The translations under genes were made by a program, and so were the position numbers. Of a stretch of 64,000 nucleotides of DNA, positions 1-12,100 are shown piece after piece. Every line of letters starts with the position of its first letter. Positions within the stretch are counted from its first letter, which is position 1. The notes under the pieces are model-generated. The model saw only the letters and a list, made by a program, of their open reading frames with translations, ran no database searches and was not told the DNA's origin. This DNA is from Cryptomeria japonica. Taxonomy: Eukaryota > Streptophyta > Pinopsida > Cupressales > Cupressaceae. The stretch lies in the NCBI RefSeq assembly GCF_030272615.1, contig NC_081406.1, forward strand, positions 403,574,939 through 403,638,938, read 5' to 3'.

Positions 1-985
1 TAGTTAATCATATGTGCATACATTATTATGGACTAATCGGTTCAATTTTTGGCATGATAGTAATGTGGTATGGCATTGTGTTCATATAAAATCATGTCAT
101 AAGCTATGATGGATGCCATGAAGCTGAAAGATCATTAGTTGATTGGATATGAACAACTCAACTGATACAAGGTACAGTTTGGCTCCGGTTAAGAACCTAA
201 TAGGCAATAAGGACCTGAGATCTATAATTGAAGGGGAGTTCACAACCATATCTTTTGATTGTTATCTAACATGTTGGACACAGGGAGATTGTAAGTGTCT
301 ATGGTTGTACCAGTATGATTGAGACTTTGGGATGTGCTCATCGGTCCGGGGTTGTGAGGTATGTCAATGTCTATCCAATTTGTACTTTATTAAAATCACA
401 ACTAGACCACCGGTGTAGTTGTCTACAAAGAGGGAGAGTTACCTACACAGGAGAACATGCATTTCGTATCGGAGAAGATACAATTCATATCAATGTCAGC
501 TTCAACACTTGGTATTAGCAAATTGGGGTCAGGATAACTTCTGCATATCAAAGGGGAGATGATGCAATCTAACTGATAGGTAAGTTGTATTCACTGACAC
601 ATGTACCTTCAATTGGTATCAAACTTGTATATGCAATAGGTATCCAATTTGTATATGCATTTAGTTGCTGAGAAATTGGTGTCAATTGGTGTCTGAGACC
701 TCCATCTCAAGTGTTGTGGATTGAGAGGATGAAAAGTATAATGGTCAAAGGAGGAGAAGCATCTGATAGAGAAAAAGGGGGAGAGAAAAATTTGTCAGTG
801 CACGATAGAGACAAGGAGGAGAGAAACCATGAAAATGCCCTTTTCCATTGTTGTCAAAGGGGAGAGAGAATCTATAGTATGTCGGATATTACATGTGTGA
901 GAATCCATAGCACACATAAAGGAAGAGAGAGAATATGTAGTATGTCAGATACTACATGTGTTGACATCAATACAAAAGGGGGAGA
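1..985 (+). mobile_element. Ty1/copia family A element, 3' internal part (truncated by window edge)
   Basis: This is the internal tail of a copia-type LTR retrotransposon whose 5' part lies left of the window. It has blocks in common with the interior of the complete minus-strand element at 24443-33121: the run around 438-620 matches the reverse complement of about 27440-27620, and the run around 880-985 matches 27067-27200 reversed. It ends in a polypurine tract at 974-985 (aaaagggggaga), the primer for plus-strand DNA synthesis, directly before the LTR. Short open frames here (for example 315-518 and 711-1064) have no domain I recognise and are probably not translated. Assignment rests on the shared sequence and the polypurine tract plus LTR arrangement. 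Confidence 0.75.
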
Positions 986-3440
986 TGGCATTGTGCTATC
1001 ATTAATTTCAACCTGTATAGGATGGCTTTCGGTATGGGAGATTGATGAGCTATGTTGTCATTGATGCATACCAGAAATGGTAACATTAATGTCAACTAGC
1101 ATAGTAGGTCACCAGTAAGGAATATAATATCATCTAGAATAATGATCAGTGGACTCACCGGTATAAAAGTTATTGTTGGCTTGTATTGAAGGCATAAGGA
1201 ATAGAGACCGGTATTGGATAAAAACTAGTAAGTGATATGTTGATAGTACATTGTTGCCAACCGACAAGTCAACAAGCAGGGTGAGCTAATGAAGAAGTGG
1301 CAACTGGTATGCTGTTGAATATTTGGGTGTGAAACAATAGGACTTCCATCGGATAAAGATGGAGTCACCAGATAATGAGAATCCTCATAAAGAGTGTGCC
1401 GAACTGGATCATATGTGCATGCTTGAAGATATGCCTACTCAAATAGGGAATCCATATTGGTGCAATGTCAGATGCAGATGACAAGGATCCACTCCAACTA
1501 GTAAGTGGAGCATGTCTCCCATTATGCATGGAATGCATCATAGTCCTCTGAGATAAGACACAAGAGTTAAAGGCAGGTGATTGAAGGCTCACACTGGATG
1601 AATTAGTGAAACACTAAGTTTCCTTAGGTGTAGGAAATCAAAGATGTGCACTAGATCAGAAATGGTAGACATGATGAGTTGTCGGTACAGAGAAGAAAGG
1701 ATAGGTTTGTCTCTTTGAAAAACTAGTTGATAGGAGAATCAATCTATTGATGAAGAAGGAAAAGTTGAAGCAGTTGCAGAGAGTGCAACCGGGTTGAAGA
1801 TGGAGACTGTTAAATGTTGATGACATGGTATTATCAAGGTGGTTACTGGTAAGCATGTCTACCAGTGAGCAAGAAAAAGTGCAGAATTGAAAGGCTCTAA
1901 TATGATGAAGATGTGCATGAGGTGGATTGGAAAGTGTGATGACTGGTAAGGGTGTTCCACCAATAGATCAGCAAAGTGCAGGACTGAAGGCAAACCGGTT
2001 AGGGTATAACCGACAGGGTTTGAGAACTGGTAAGTATGAACTCAGTTGTGTGGTTGGTTAGTGATCTTGTCTGGACTGACACAAAAGACTTAGCAGACAT
2101 GGATCCTGACAAGGATGACACATAAGAGACAGGTGTCATGCATGTTGTGGTCGGTGAAGTGTTGTCAGTGAGGTAGGTGGTGACTAGTCGATATTAATGT
2201 TGATAGCATGAATCACGGGTCGAGAGTAGAGGGGTGCAGATCGAGACCGATCTAAGCTCAGAGATCAGATTCATTGGCTTCATAATCGAGGTAGAATGTC
2301 TAGGTACTAGTCGGGGTAGGTGAATCTATTTGGGTGATCGCTTCATAGGTGATTGATAAGTGCAGACTTAAAAAGATGTCGTGTTTGCCAAATATGGCAA
2401 ACGTGTTCTCAACGCAACATGATTGGAGGTGATAGGTGATCGGTTGTAGGTGGTCCATCTCTGAGAAGAGATCTGATCTGATCTGATTTGCCTTAAGGTT
2501 GATGAAGGAACCCTAGCACACTAGAAGTTTGAATGTCAGTCATGGCTGGAAAACATAGGTATAAATATGTCAACTCATGACCAAAGATGATTGATGATGT
2601 TGTAGGCCAGGTGATAGAGAGTGAAAGAGAAGCAAAGAGCCAACTATTTAGAGAGTTCATTGAAGATCATGGTGACTAAGTGCTCAAGAGAGAACCAATA
2701 CAAGCGGTAAGGGTAAAGAAACCGTCAAACTGTCATTGAGCCTAGCAGTGGTGTGAACTTGTGAGTAGTGAACCAACAAAGGAACCAAAGAAGAGTGATC
2801 CTGCAGAGAAAAAATAGAGAAGATCAAAGCAAGGGTTAAACCAACAAGTGAAGTAGCTAGAAAGATATGAACTGGTAGTGAGCAGAGAGCAGAGTACCGA
2901 TAGAGAATAAGTAGAGGCTGAACCGATAAGGTTGTAGAAGAGAATTGGCAAAGATCTGTATAGAGGTGAACCGATGGAGGGGCATGCATGTGAGTTACAA
3001 AGTTCATTTGTAACAAGGATATTACTTTATTTTCATATATGATATTGTAATCCCTGAGTTAGATCTTAGTGCAGGGGTTGGTGCTCCTTGGTTTAGTGCC
3101 CTAAAATCAGGGGTTGGTTCTCCTTGGGTTGGTTCCCTAAAGCAGGGGTGGTGCTCCTTGGGTTGGTGCCCTAAATTGTGAGGCTAGATTGGAGCAGTAG
3201 ACTCCAACAACATTTCTCACCAATGTTTTTCCCATATTGGGTTTTCCTTTTACATTTGGTGTTATGTGATATTCCTTTTGTGTGTGGCTACCTTTGTGTT
3301 ATCCTCCTATCTAACCAGTATGTTTTCTTTATGTTAGCTTTTATAACCGATATACACACATAGGATAGAAAAGGGAAAAGTTTGGAAACCATTGATTCAC
3401 CCCCCCTCTCAGTGGCATCTTGTTTTCAACACCCCTAACA
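986..3440 (+). repeat. 3' LTR of Ty1/copia family A (left-edge copy)
   Basis: Long terminal repeat of about 2455 bp. It starts with TGGCATTG just after the polypurine tract (the usual TGTT start appears shortened) and ends CCCTAACA at 3440. The end region has the pattern ACACACATAGGATAG, then a C-run, then CTCTCAG, which recurs in reverse complement at about 24470-24530 and 30490-30550. The block near 3060-3170 holds repeated units of the type CTTGGGTTGGTGCCC, also found in the other two LTRs of this family. The copy diverges from the pair at 24-33 kb, so it is a separate and probably older insertion. The boundaries are inferred by comparison with that pair. Confidence 0.75.
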
Positions 3441-4682
3441 CACCCAGAAAATATACTCTTTTATACTAGATGAGGGTTATTCCACCCCACATTCATGCAT
3501 AGGATAACAAATAAAATTGCATATAAATTGTAAGAATACGAATAACTTATTTTATATTACTTCAATATAAGGAAATAATTTTTCAGAAATTACAATTCTT
3601 AGCCTCATGCGATTTACCAATCCAACAAGCTATAGCTACTATTCATCTCCCTAATTAGGGAAAATAATTCTCAACTTAAAATGATTGTTCCACTCTTGAT
3701 GATCAACTCTACTCTAGATGATCCACTCAACTTTGCATGATCCACTCATATTTTGGATGCCTAAGCACTAGCCCAAGTCTCCCTTTTATAACATTATTGT
3801 GCCTCTAGGAATTCCCACTCCCCTCTTGATAAAAAACACACAACTATCAAGAAAAGTAACACATATCCAATAGATGACCTTTAAACTTCCCCAAGAGAGA
3901 GCCTAAAGAGGTGTCTTTTCAATTTTCCAAAGTGGGTGCCTAAAGAGGTGTCTTTTCAATTTTTCAAAGTGGGCACCTAAAGAAGTGTCTTTTCCCATTT
4001 TCTATATAATAACTCAATACATGAAAGTGGATGACTCTTCCCCTTCCCCATTTCCATGCCAAGATAAGGCTTTTCCTTATTTTTGCATTATAAATGATAA
4101 AAAAATGTGTCCTTTCATGAAAATTACAATTGCCTTTACATATGCCACAAATATTAAATATTTTCAAAATCCTATGTCCTTTTGGACACTTCTCTAGGTG
4201 CATAGATACATATGATAACTTGTATTGAGCCCTTATTGAAAATATCAAAATCAACCAATTTGACATCCCTAACTAGAGCTACTATTAAGATTCAATTTAA
4301 CATTGCCAATTTTCTCTTGGTTCTTAATTTTTTTTTCTTGACTTCCATTTAACCATTATTAATTTTTTTTCCAAGAAATTCTAAGTGGATCCACCCTCTA
4401 CTAAAGATACCTATTAGTAAAAAAATCTTAAGTGTTTATTTTTATTATTTTTATTTTTATTTTTTATTTTGTGGGGGGTGGTGGGTGGTTGAGGGGCTTT
4501 ATTCATCCACAAAATTAAGGGCTAGTACATTAGGTCTTGGGGTTCTATAAATTACTAGAACTCTTGATTCCACCTCTCATATCTTTCCCATGTCCTATGA
4601 GGCCTCAAGTTCACAAACAAACTTGAGTTGATCCCCAATCCTTGTGGGGCCTCACACTAACTCATTTGAGGTCAAAATTTGA
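3441..4682. other. Unassigned AT-rich spacer between copia A and LINE 1
   Basis: No gene or element recognised. It holds a short tandem repeat (3901-3995, listed separately) and T-rich homopolymer runs around 4430-4470. Opposed open frames at 3964-4266 and 3985-4197 overlap each other on opposite strands, and neither resembles a known protein. Confidence 0.5.
3901..3995. repeat. 37-bp tandem repeat, about 2.6 copies
   Basis: The unit beginning cctaaagaggtgtctttt starts at 3902, 3939 and 3976, a period of 37 bp, with a few substitutions in the third copy. No function is apparent. Confidence 0.8.
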
Positions 4683-4700
4683 CAAAAGTGAATTAGCTTA
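4683..4700. repeat. Left target-site duplication of LINE 1
   Basis: The 18-bp sequence caaaagtgaattagctta is repeated perfectly at 15297-15314. It lies directly outside the LINE poly(A) tail, which reads as poly(T) on the + strand from 4701. A long TSD of this kind is the hallmark of target-primed reverse transcription. Confidence 0.95.
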
Positions 4701-4710
4701 TTTTTTTTTG

Positions 4711-6046
4711 ATCAGTAAGAGGCCGAGGCCAAGAATTTTATTGATTATTTTAAAGTTTACAGTACATTACTCCACTCGTGCGATTGCCGATAGGAAAGTG
4801 TGGAGGCGAGAAAACCTCCGGCCTTGCATGGGACCATAGTCCAGCTTAACTTACATAATATACAATAATTCCAAATTTACTACAACAAAACCAGCAAACC
4901 CTGGGCCAGGGTGATCAGGAGGGGTGTTTCTATTTTACCCCTCCCTTACAAGCCCTTATTTGCCACTTTCATAAATCAAAAATCATTGTCACTTAACATC
5001 CATCTTTTATAGCTCTGAAGTAGATCTTTGATTGTATAGTTTTCATGATTGCTCAGGGCATACCTATTTGGCCTACATGGTTAGTTGCTCAAACACTAGG
5101 CAACTTGTTAGTATCACTCAGCCCATTATAATAAATGAAAAATTTTACTGTCCAACTAGATAGATACCTTAATAAACTTATCTTGTGAAACCTGTCCTCA
5201 AAGAACATTCATACGAGATATAAAACTTAAAACTGAGTTAGGTATCAAATTCGTTAATGCCCAAACATGATCGACCCATGACCCAGCCATATAAGGAATC
5301 TCTCACTTACCAACTCTTGTTAATGCTCCTGGATGTAGTCCCTGAGAGGGAAGGGATCCAGGCTACAATAACAAGGGTAGTTAAATGGGATTCAATCAAT
5401 CCCACCTCCCTTCCTTTGAAATTATAGTAGAGAGGATGATGGGGTATGATTCTGCCAGGCTGGATATAAATAGCTGGCCCAACCCTAAATTTGCATATTA
5501 ACCACCTTTAAACCATAGTCTATAAGATATGACATGCAAGATAGCTAATTATAGAAATTCAAAAGGTGGTCATTAGAGACTCTCCTAGATTCGTATATAA
5601 ATTTATTCCCTTAGTGAGTGTAAATGCCCATGAATACATACTTTCAAATGCATTCTAAAGTAATATTAAGAATTGCTAGGTCTATAGAACAGAAAGGTAA
5701 AGTGTGACTGCTTAGACTATGTCTTAAGGATTCAATACCCCCTATTAATTTGCCCCAGTACTGTTAACTATAGGTAGGGTCTTATTTACTCGAAAAATTA
5801 TTCTGCTTTGAATCATAATCAAACAAGAAAATCTTCTGCAAATATCACCCCAATCTGCTATCGAGAGTTATACCCTAATGAGACTGTAGGTATGAAAAAG
5901 ATTGTGATGTGGGATAGGAATGAGGACTGAAAATTTGGAGGAGGGCATAAATAGGAAAAAAAGGACCATGGACAATTTTACCAAATTTTGTATAAATATA
6001 ATTATATAGGTAAACGTCCATAAAATTCTTGAAAGATAACACAGAG

Positions 6047-6088
<42 letters not shown>

Positions 6089-6646
6089 TATGAGAGTATG
6101 TCTATATATATATCTGTATATATGAGTATATATATTTGAATGTATATATCTATAGGTATCTGAGTATATATCTGTAAGATGACATTGTGCTTGCCTAGGG
6201 CTTGAAATGACTATTGGAAACTAGGACAACCAATAAAAGGGGATATATCTGAACGAAAACCCTTATAGTCGAAGCATTAAAACATGAATACTTCCCTTCA
6301 TATTTATCCCTGAAGCTTAAAAGACCCAGGAAATCTACAGGAAAATGAAATTGAAAGACCCAATTATGCCTTTAAATACTCATAATCACTTGTCTCTATA
6401 TTACTTATGGGTCTGTGGCTAATGTCTGGATTAAGTATACAATTTACTAGATATGCAAAGCACAAAGTTAACTTTTTACTAGGGATGGTAAACACCTTTA
6501 GAAAACCAATTAGGCATTTTAGAGGTGAGAATAACGCCTAAAATATGATGGCTACATAGCTTAAAAAACCAGTACTATTGAAGGTTGACCGAAAATGTTT
6601 ATATTCATATATATGTATTTATATATATATATATATATATATATGA

Positions 6647-6680
<34 letters not shown>

Positions 6681-6682
6681 GA

Positions 6683-6719
<37 letters not shown>

Positions 6720-7102
6720 TATGAATATATATATATATATGAATATAAATTACTGAATGAATGTATATTACTGAATTACTTCCCCTTTTTAGCCTAGAAG
6801 CATAAGAAAAACTCAGGAAAGTAGACATCTTCAGAAACAAGAACAAGATTGGAATCCATATTTTACCTTTGTGTAAATACTTACCTTATATTCTTCTAGC
6901 AAAATAACTCATTGTCTTCGTAATCAAAAATAGCTAAGTAAAACCAACTCAAGACTATCAAGTTTGAGAGATCAACTATGCTACGTCCCTTTTTCAAAAA
7001 TGGCTATTAAGTGTAATGTTTCAGAGTATTCTTTAACTTAAAAACAAAAAGATTATATCTAATACTGAAACCCTATCTTTGACGAGTGCCCTTCTTGAGC
7101 CA
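4711..7102 (-). other. LINE 1 3' untranslated region with AT microsatellites
   Basis: About 2.4 kb between ORF3 and the poly(A). The first 60 bases after the T-run resemble the 3' end of LINE 2. It contains an alternating TA run at about 6052-6085 and a larger (TA)n/GAATATATA array at about 6604-6746, and open frames over these arrays are only YIYIYI repeats. No other gene is seen. Some of it may be material inserted after the LINE arrived, but no TSD pair was found inside it. Confidence 0.55.
6604..6746. repeat. (TA)n microsatellite with GAATATATA interruptions
   Basis: Nearly pure alternating TA broken at regular intervals by gaa or gta. A smaller run lies at 6052-6085. Such tracts are prone to slippage and cruciform extrusion. 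Confidence 0.95.
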
Positions 7103-7741
7103 TTATCCTTTCCTGCTTAGCTTTTGAGGAGAGCGAAGCCCAGAGCTTCCTGGAGTATCTGCAGAGAGGGCATCAAGGGGGCGGGGGATGGGCATGTGAT
7201 CAGGAATGACTGTGATATTTTCTGCTTCCAAATAATTCTGCAGCCACTTCTCCCATGTGGGTTTCTTTACTAGGAGGATCCAAGAGAGAAATAGGAAGTT
7301 CCTTCTCCTTACAGAGCATAGAGCTTCAAAAGCCATTTGGTCTTCAATAACCAGAATAGGGAAATGAGGAACCGGGTTGTTATTCCTGATAAGGACATCA
7401 TAGTCTCGAGGCTTGGGAGTTGTAAGTTCATCATCTATGTTCACCAGAACCCCTTCCAATTCACCAAGAACATCTTTGATGAAGACCTTCTTACATAATT
7501 TCACCACCACCTCCCTATCCCTCTTGAAATACATTGCCAAGGCCAGAAACATTGCGGCAATATTTGAGTTGGCTTGAGTTCGGTCCTCATTCATTATGAA
7601 GTCCTTCCCAAGAAATTTCATAACCGCTCTAGAAATTAGAGGGTTCTGTTGAACAAGGATACCTTTCAGTCTCTCATCTTTAATTTCACCCACAAAGGCC
7701 ATCTGGCGTTTCAACCCCATAAGTCTGAGCATTGTATCCAT
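7103..7741 (-). CDS. LINE-associated third ORF (ORF3), 212 aa, function unknown
   Basis: Intact 212-codon frame lying downstream of the RNase H end of ORF2, inside LINE 1. An in-frame TAA lies just upstream of the ATG, so this start is the only one available. I do not recognise the family. It is clearly related to two other broken frames in the window, complement 62967-63611 in LINE 2 and complement about 19640-20225. Shared features are an N-terminal block K(R/K)xxxFxG followed by DxRxxGxL, a segment beginning LG(K/E)(D/E) that aligns over 56 residues without gaps, and a C-terminal W/F-E-x-W-x(4)-(Y/F)LE-type block. The tail is basic and Pro/Ser-rich. No signal peptide, membrane segment or zinc finger is visible. 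It is the least damaged frame in the element, but expression cannot be judged. Confidence 0.65.
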   Translation of the reverse strand: MDTMLRLMGLKRQMAFVGEIKDERLKGILVQQNPLISRAVMKFLGKDFIMNEDRTQANSNIAAMFLALAMYFKRDREVVVKLCKKVFIKDVLGELEGVLVNIDDELTTPKPRDYDVLIRNNNPVPHFPILVIEDQMAFEALCSVRRRNFLFLSWILLVKKPTWEKWLQNYLEAENITVIPDHMPIPRPLDALSADTPGSSGLRSPQKLSRKG

Positions 7742-8365
7742 TGTTTCTTAGCGGGAAGAAACTCGACATTCCAAAGAAGGACTCACACTCTACCAACTCA
7801 ATAATGAGCAGTTACTAAATAGTAAATATCAAACAAGGAATGTGCATTTCAAGACAAGAGATCATTAATATTACCTTGCCGCCACCAAGCCTAGGTTAAC
7901 TCAACTATCCCATCACTGCAGTAGCATTACTCATCTTTCACTGTTAGCCATCAAAATAGGCTTTGATCGAGAAAGGAGCTGATGTATGGTATCATCAATA
8001 ATGATTCATATGGCTACTAGAGCTCTCCAGCTAAAGGGTTTGGACAATGGAGAATAAAGCTATGGATACCTTGAAAGGCTTAGGTTTTAGAGGAAGGCTA
8101 TCTATACATTAATAGAGTTAGCTTTATATCCATGCTTCATATACTTTAGCTGAGATATGAAATCATGTTTATAATCCTAAACTTATTTGATGTATGGATT
8201 AGTCTTCTTATAATCCCAAAGCCTATGACATCGTGATTAAATTTTAAGTATTACCCGAGAAGAAGGGAGAAAGATACTACTTATATCACAAGGTGTCCCT
8301 TTATTTAGAGCTTGTCTAAAAAAGTTTAAAGGAGAAAATCCTCAAAGATTAATTAAAAAAGTGAG

Positions 8366-8690
8366 TATTTAACCAATGGCTCTGAAGATTCTAAAGGTAG
8401 ACTTGCAAGGGCTTGAAGCCTTTCTAAGGCATAAATAAGTTTGAGATATTTGGTTAAATGTATATAGATCTTGATAAATATGATTATATATATAAAACTT
8501 CTACATGAAATGTATTTATATATATATATTTAACCGATGGCTCTGAAGATTCTGAAGGTAGACTTGCAAGGGTTCGGAGCCTTTCTAAGGCATAAATAAG
8601 TTTGAAATATTTGGTTAAATGTCTATAGATCTTAATAAATATGATTATATATATAAAACTTCTACATGAAATGTATTTATATATATATGA
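8366..8690. repeat. 161-bp tandem duplication
   Basis: Two adjacent copies, about 8366-8526 and 8527-8690, start tatttaacc and end in a TA run after ctacatgaaatgtattta. They differ at a handful of positions. It lies between ORF2 and ORF3 of LINE 1. The following 8690-8980 is rich in TATATG/TACATA words with no coding signal. Confidence 0.9.
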
Positions 8691-9179
8691 GGATTTGTAT
8701 TTATAGATATAACTTTCTCAAGGATATGTGGATATATGTAAGTATATATATCACATTTGGAAAATATATGTGTGGATGTCTATATATACATACATATATG
8801 CCTGCATACATCCATACATACATACATATATGTGTTTATATATCTATCTATATGTATTGATGTATGAATGTATGTTTGTAATTGTATCTATGTATATATA
8901 CCCACATGCATTTATAATCAGACTTGTGTATATATACTTTGTATATTCAAATATCCAGCATATGTATATTGGAGAAAGTTGAGGATGCCCAGAATCTATT
9001 CCTAGGTCTAAATACAGAGATGAGAACTAACTATGGATGCTAAGATATATCTGAAAGATTGATGATCTTCTAAACACCACTATTCTAGGAGTAATTTGAA
9101 TATGGATTATAGATCAAGGAGATTCAGGCCCCTACACTCAAGATGGGAGGGAGTGAAGATAGAAAGGGAAGAACTTGTC

Positions 9180-12100
9180 TTAGGTAGGCAAGGACAGGAG
9201 TTTGATGCCATCAGCCCCCAAGTTAGCAAGCTCATCTGCCCTTTTATTGCCTTCCCTATAGATGTGATTAACTGTAAACCTATCAAACCCTTTGCATAGA
9301 TCCAGAGCCTTTGATAACAAGGTATTAAGTTTCCAATTGGGGATGCTACCTTTTATAAGAGCATTGACAACTATAGTCGAATCACCCTCAATATCTAAGC
9401 ACTTAGCTTCAAGTTTCCTGCATAAGAGCAAACCTTCCACTAGGGCCAATAGTTCTGCCCAATTGTTTGTATTAATGCCAACTGGAGAAGAAAAGGATGC
9501 TACTTCCCTGCCTTCCCAATTATGCACAATGCATCCTATCCCTGCTTGCCTTGGGTTGCCCCGGGAAGCCCCATTAAAGTTTAACTTTAGCCACCCTTCA
9601 CCAAGGGGGTGCCATCTACATGATGCTCTAGATTGAAGGATGGTCGAAGGGCCTACACCTACAAAGGGGGGAAAGGACAAGCCTTTCCAACATTTTTTAA
9701 TCTTTTCATCCTAGTAAGATATGGAAGCATTTTTAAGTGAACCCGAGGAGAGTCTGTTATTTACAAGCTCTGTGACAGTTGACTCTATTTTATTAATGAT
9801 TCTTAGGACATCTAGTTTTTCATTCTTAAAGATGCACCTATTTCTTTCTTTCCAAAGTTACCACATTATGGATGATGGGAGAACTCTCCATAATCCCTCA
9901 AAGAGATAGCCCCGCTTAAGAAGAGGCCAAGCTGTAAGCATTCCTAAGATGGTGTTGGGAAAGGCTGCAGACCATTCAAGTTTATTGGTAAACCATATCC
10001 AACATTGATGAGCATAGGGATAGTTAAGGAGAATATGATTGGTGTCCTCTTCCTCTGCTTCACATAGGGGACATCTACTAGGACTCTCATAGCCCATTCA
10101 CCTAAATTTGTCCGCAATGAGGAGTTTGCTTTGGATTGGAAGCCAGGAGAAAATGCCTACCTTAGGCAAACAATTCCTATCCCAGCAAAGATTTAGTGGG
10201 AGTTCTACCTTAGGCCTTAAAACTGCTTTGGATATGTGAGAGTACCCATCCTTGGCATTGTATTCTCCTTTTAAGGAGCCTTCCCATACAAGCTTGTCCT
10301 TATCATGACTTAGGACAAAGTTCCTAGAATTGAGAATGGACAAGAGTTTATGCTTGCCCCCTGTCGGGATGACTTCATCGTCCCTTTCGATCCATTGCCA
10401 GCCAACCCCCTCCTTTGAAGGGGATAGGTAACTGTTTAATAGGGGACCTCTTTTTGCTTCAAGAAGGGCTCGGGTAATCCCAAAGTCATGGATGTTTTCA
10501 ATGGCTTTATATCCTCCCCATGAATCTGACCAAAAGAGAGCTTTGTCCACTAAACCTAGGTTCCATGTAAGCCTATCCATGATGATCTTCCTACATTCAA
10601 GCATAAAATTCCAAAGGCAGGAGCCTCTGGGGGGGTTGGGCTCCCTAAAGATTTGGGATGGGTCATCTCCATTAAGGTACTTGAGGTTAAGTAATCTTGC
10701 CCATTTAAGATGTGGGAATCTGAATAATCTCCATACCAGCTTTGCCCCCAATGCTCTTCCTTGGTCTCGAAGGTTTTTGATGCCAATACCCCCATCCTCT
10801 TTGGGTGAGCATATCTTGTCCTAGGAGATAAGTGAGATTTTGTGGTTGTTATCAGTTCCCTGCCAGAAGAAAGTTCTAAGATTCTTATTGATTTCAGCAA
10901 GTTTGGAAGAGGATAGCCATTGAAGGGAAAGTTGGAAAATGGGCATAGCTAATAAGACTGATTTAACCAAAGTATCTCTACTAGCCGAAGAGAGCCATTT
11001 CCCTTTCTAGGTGTTGATTTTAGATTTGATCTTATCCACTAAGTTATCCCATAAATTAGAGGTCTCCTACCTCTATCAAGGGGAATGCCTAAGTAGTTGC
11101 AAGGAAGGGATCCTATACTAATTTCCAAGACTCTGCAAATGTCTTTTTCTAGAGGGGGGTCTATGTTGAACATAAAGATAGAAGATTTAGCTAGATTAAC
11201 CTCTTGACTTGAGGCTCTCATGTAGGAATTGAGAATATTTTTAAAAGCGCGGGCCTCCCCTATGTTACCTTGTCCAAAGAGAATTGTGTCATCCATGAAT
11301 TGCTGGTGGGTAAAGGAGCGGAGGCCACTAGTGATGGGAATACCTTGAATCTTCCCTTTCTTTTTGGCCATCGAAATAGCTCTTCCTAGGGCTTTAGCCA
11401 TAATGATAAAAAGAAAGGGAGATATAGGGTCCCCCTACCTAAGCCCTCTCGAGCTACTAAAGAAGCCTACTAGGGAGCCATTAACTAGAACTGAGAATCT
11501 AGGGGTGGATATGCATTCGTACATAAGGTTGATCCAAGTTTTTGAAAAGCCAAAGGCTTCCAAGCATTTGCAAAGGAAGCGCTAATCAACTTTATCATAA
11601 GCTTTACTAATGTCCAATTTGATTAACATGCTTGGTGATTTGTTAAGCTGAACTGAATGCAAAGCTTCCTGGGCAATAATCACACCATCATAGATTGATC
11701 TTTCCATAGCGAAGCCAGTTTGTTCCTCACTGATAATTAAGGGAAGGAGATTTTGGAGTCTAGCTCCTAAGGTTTTAGTTAAAAGTTTGTACAAAGTGTT
11801 GCAGAGAGCAATTGGTCTGAAGTCATTGAAGCTCTCCGGGTTTTGTTTTTTTGGAATGAGGATGAAGAAGGTGTTTTTGACTTCTTTAAGAATCTTTCCT
11901 AAGTTCCTTACCCCTTCCAAGGCATCCATGATTTCTATTCCCATAAAATCCTAGCATTTTTGAAAAAAGCTAGTGGGGAAGCCATCTGGACCCGGAGCTT
12001 TGTCTGGATTCATCTTGAAGAGGGCAGATTTAACCTCCTCCATAGAGAATTTCTTTAAAAGGATTTAGTTGTGGTCATTGGTTATGAGTTTCAGGATATT

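Noticed and set aside
2684-3016. 110-residue minus frame rich in Leu/Ser/Tyr, membrane-like
   Set aside because: LTR sequence of copia family A; the same stretch recurs in both LTRs at 24-33 kb without a conserved frame.
6585-6846. Open frames on both strands reading YIYIYIY
   Set aside because: They are translations of a (TA)n microsatellite and have no coding character.
8666-8982. Overlapping + frames rich in Tyr/Ile/His
   Set aside because: TATATG/TACATA low-complexity DNA inside the LINE 3' region.
9292-9636. 114-residue + frame
   Set aside because: Antisense shadow of the LINE 1 RNase H domain.
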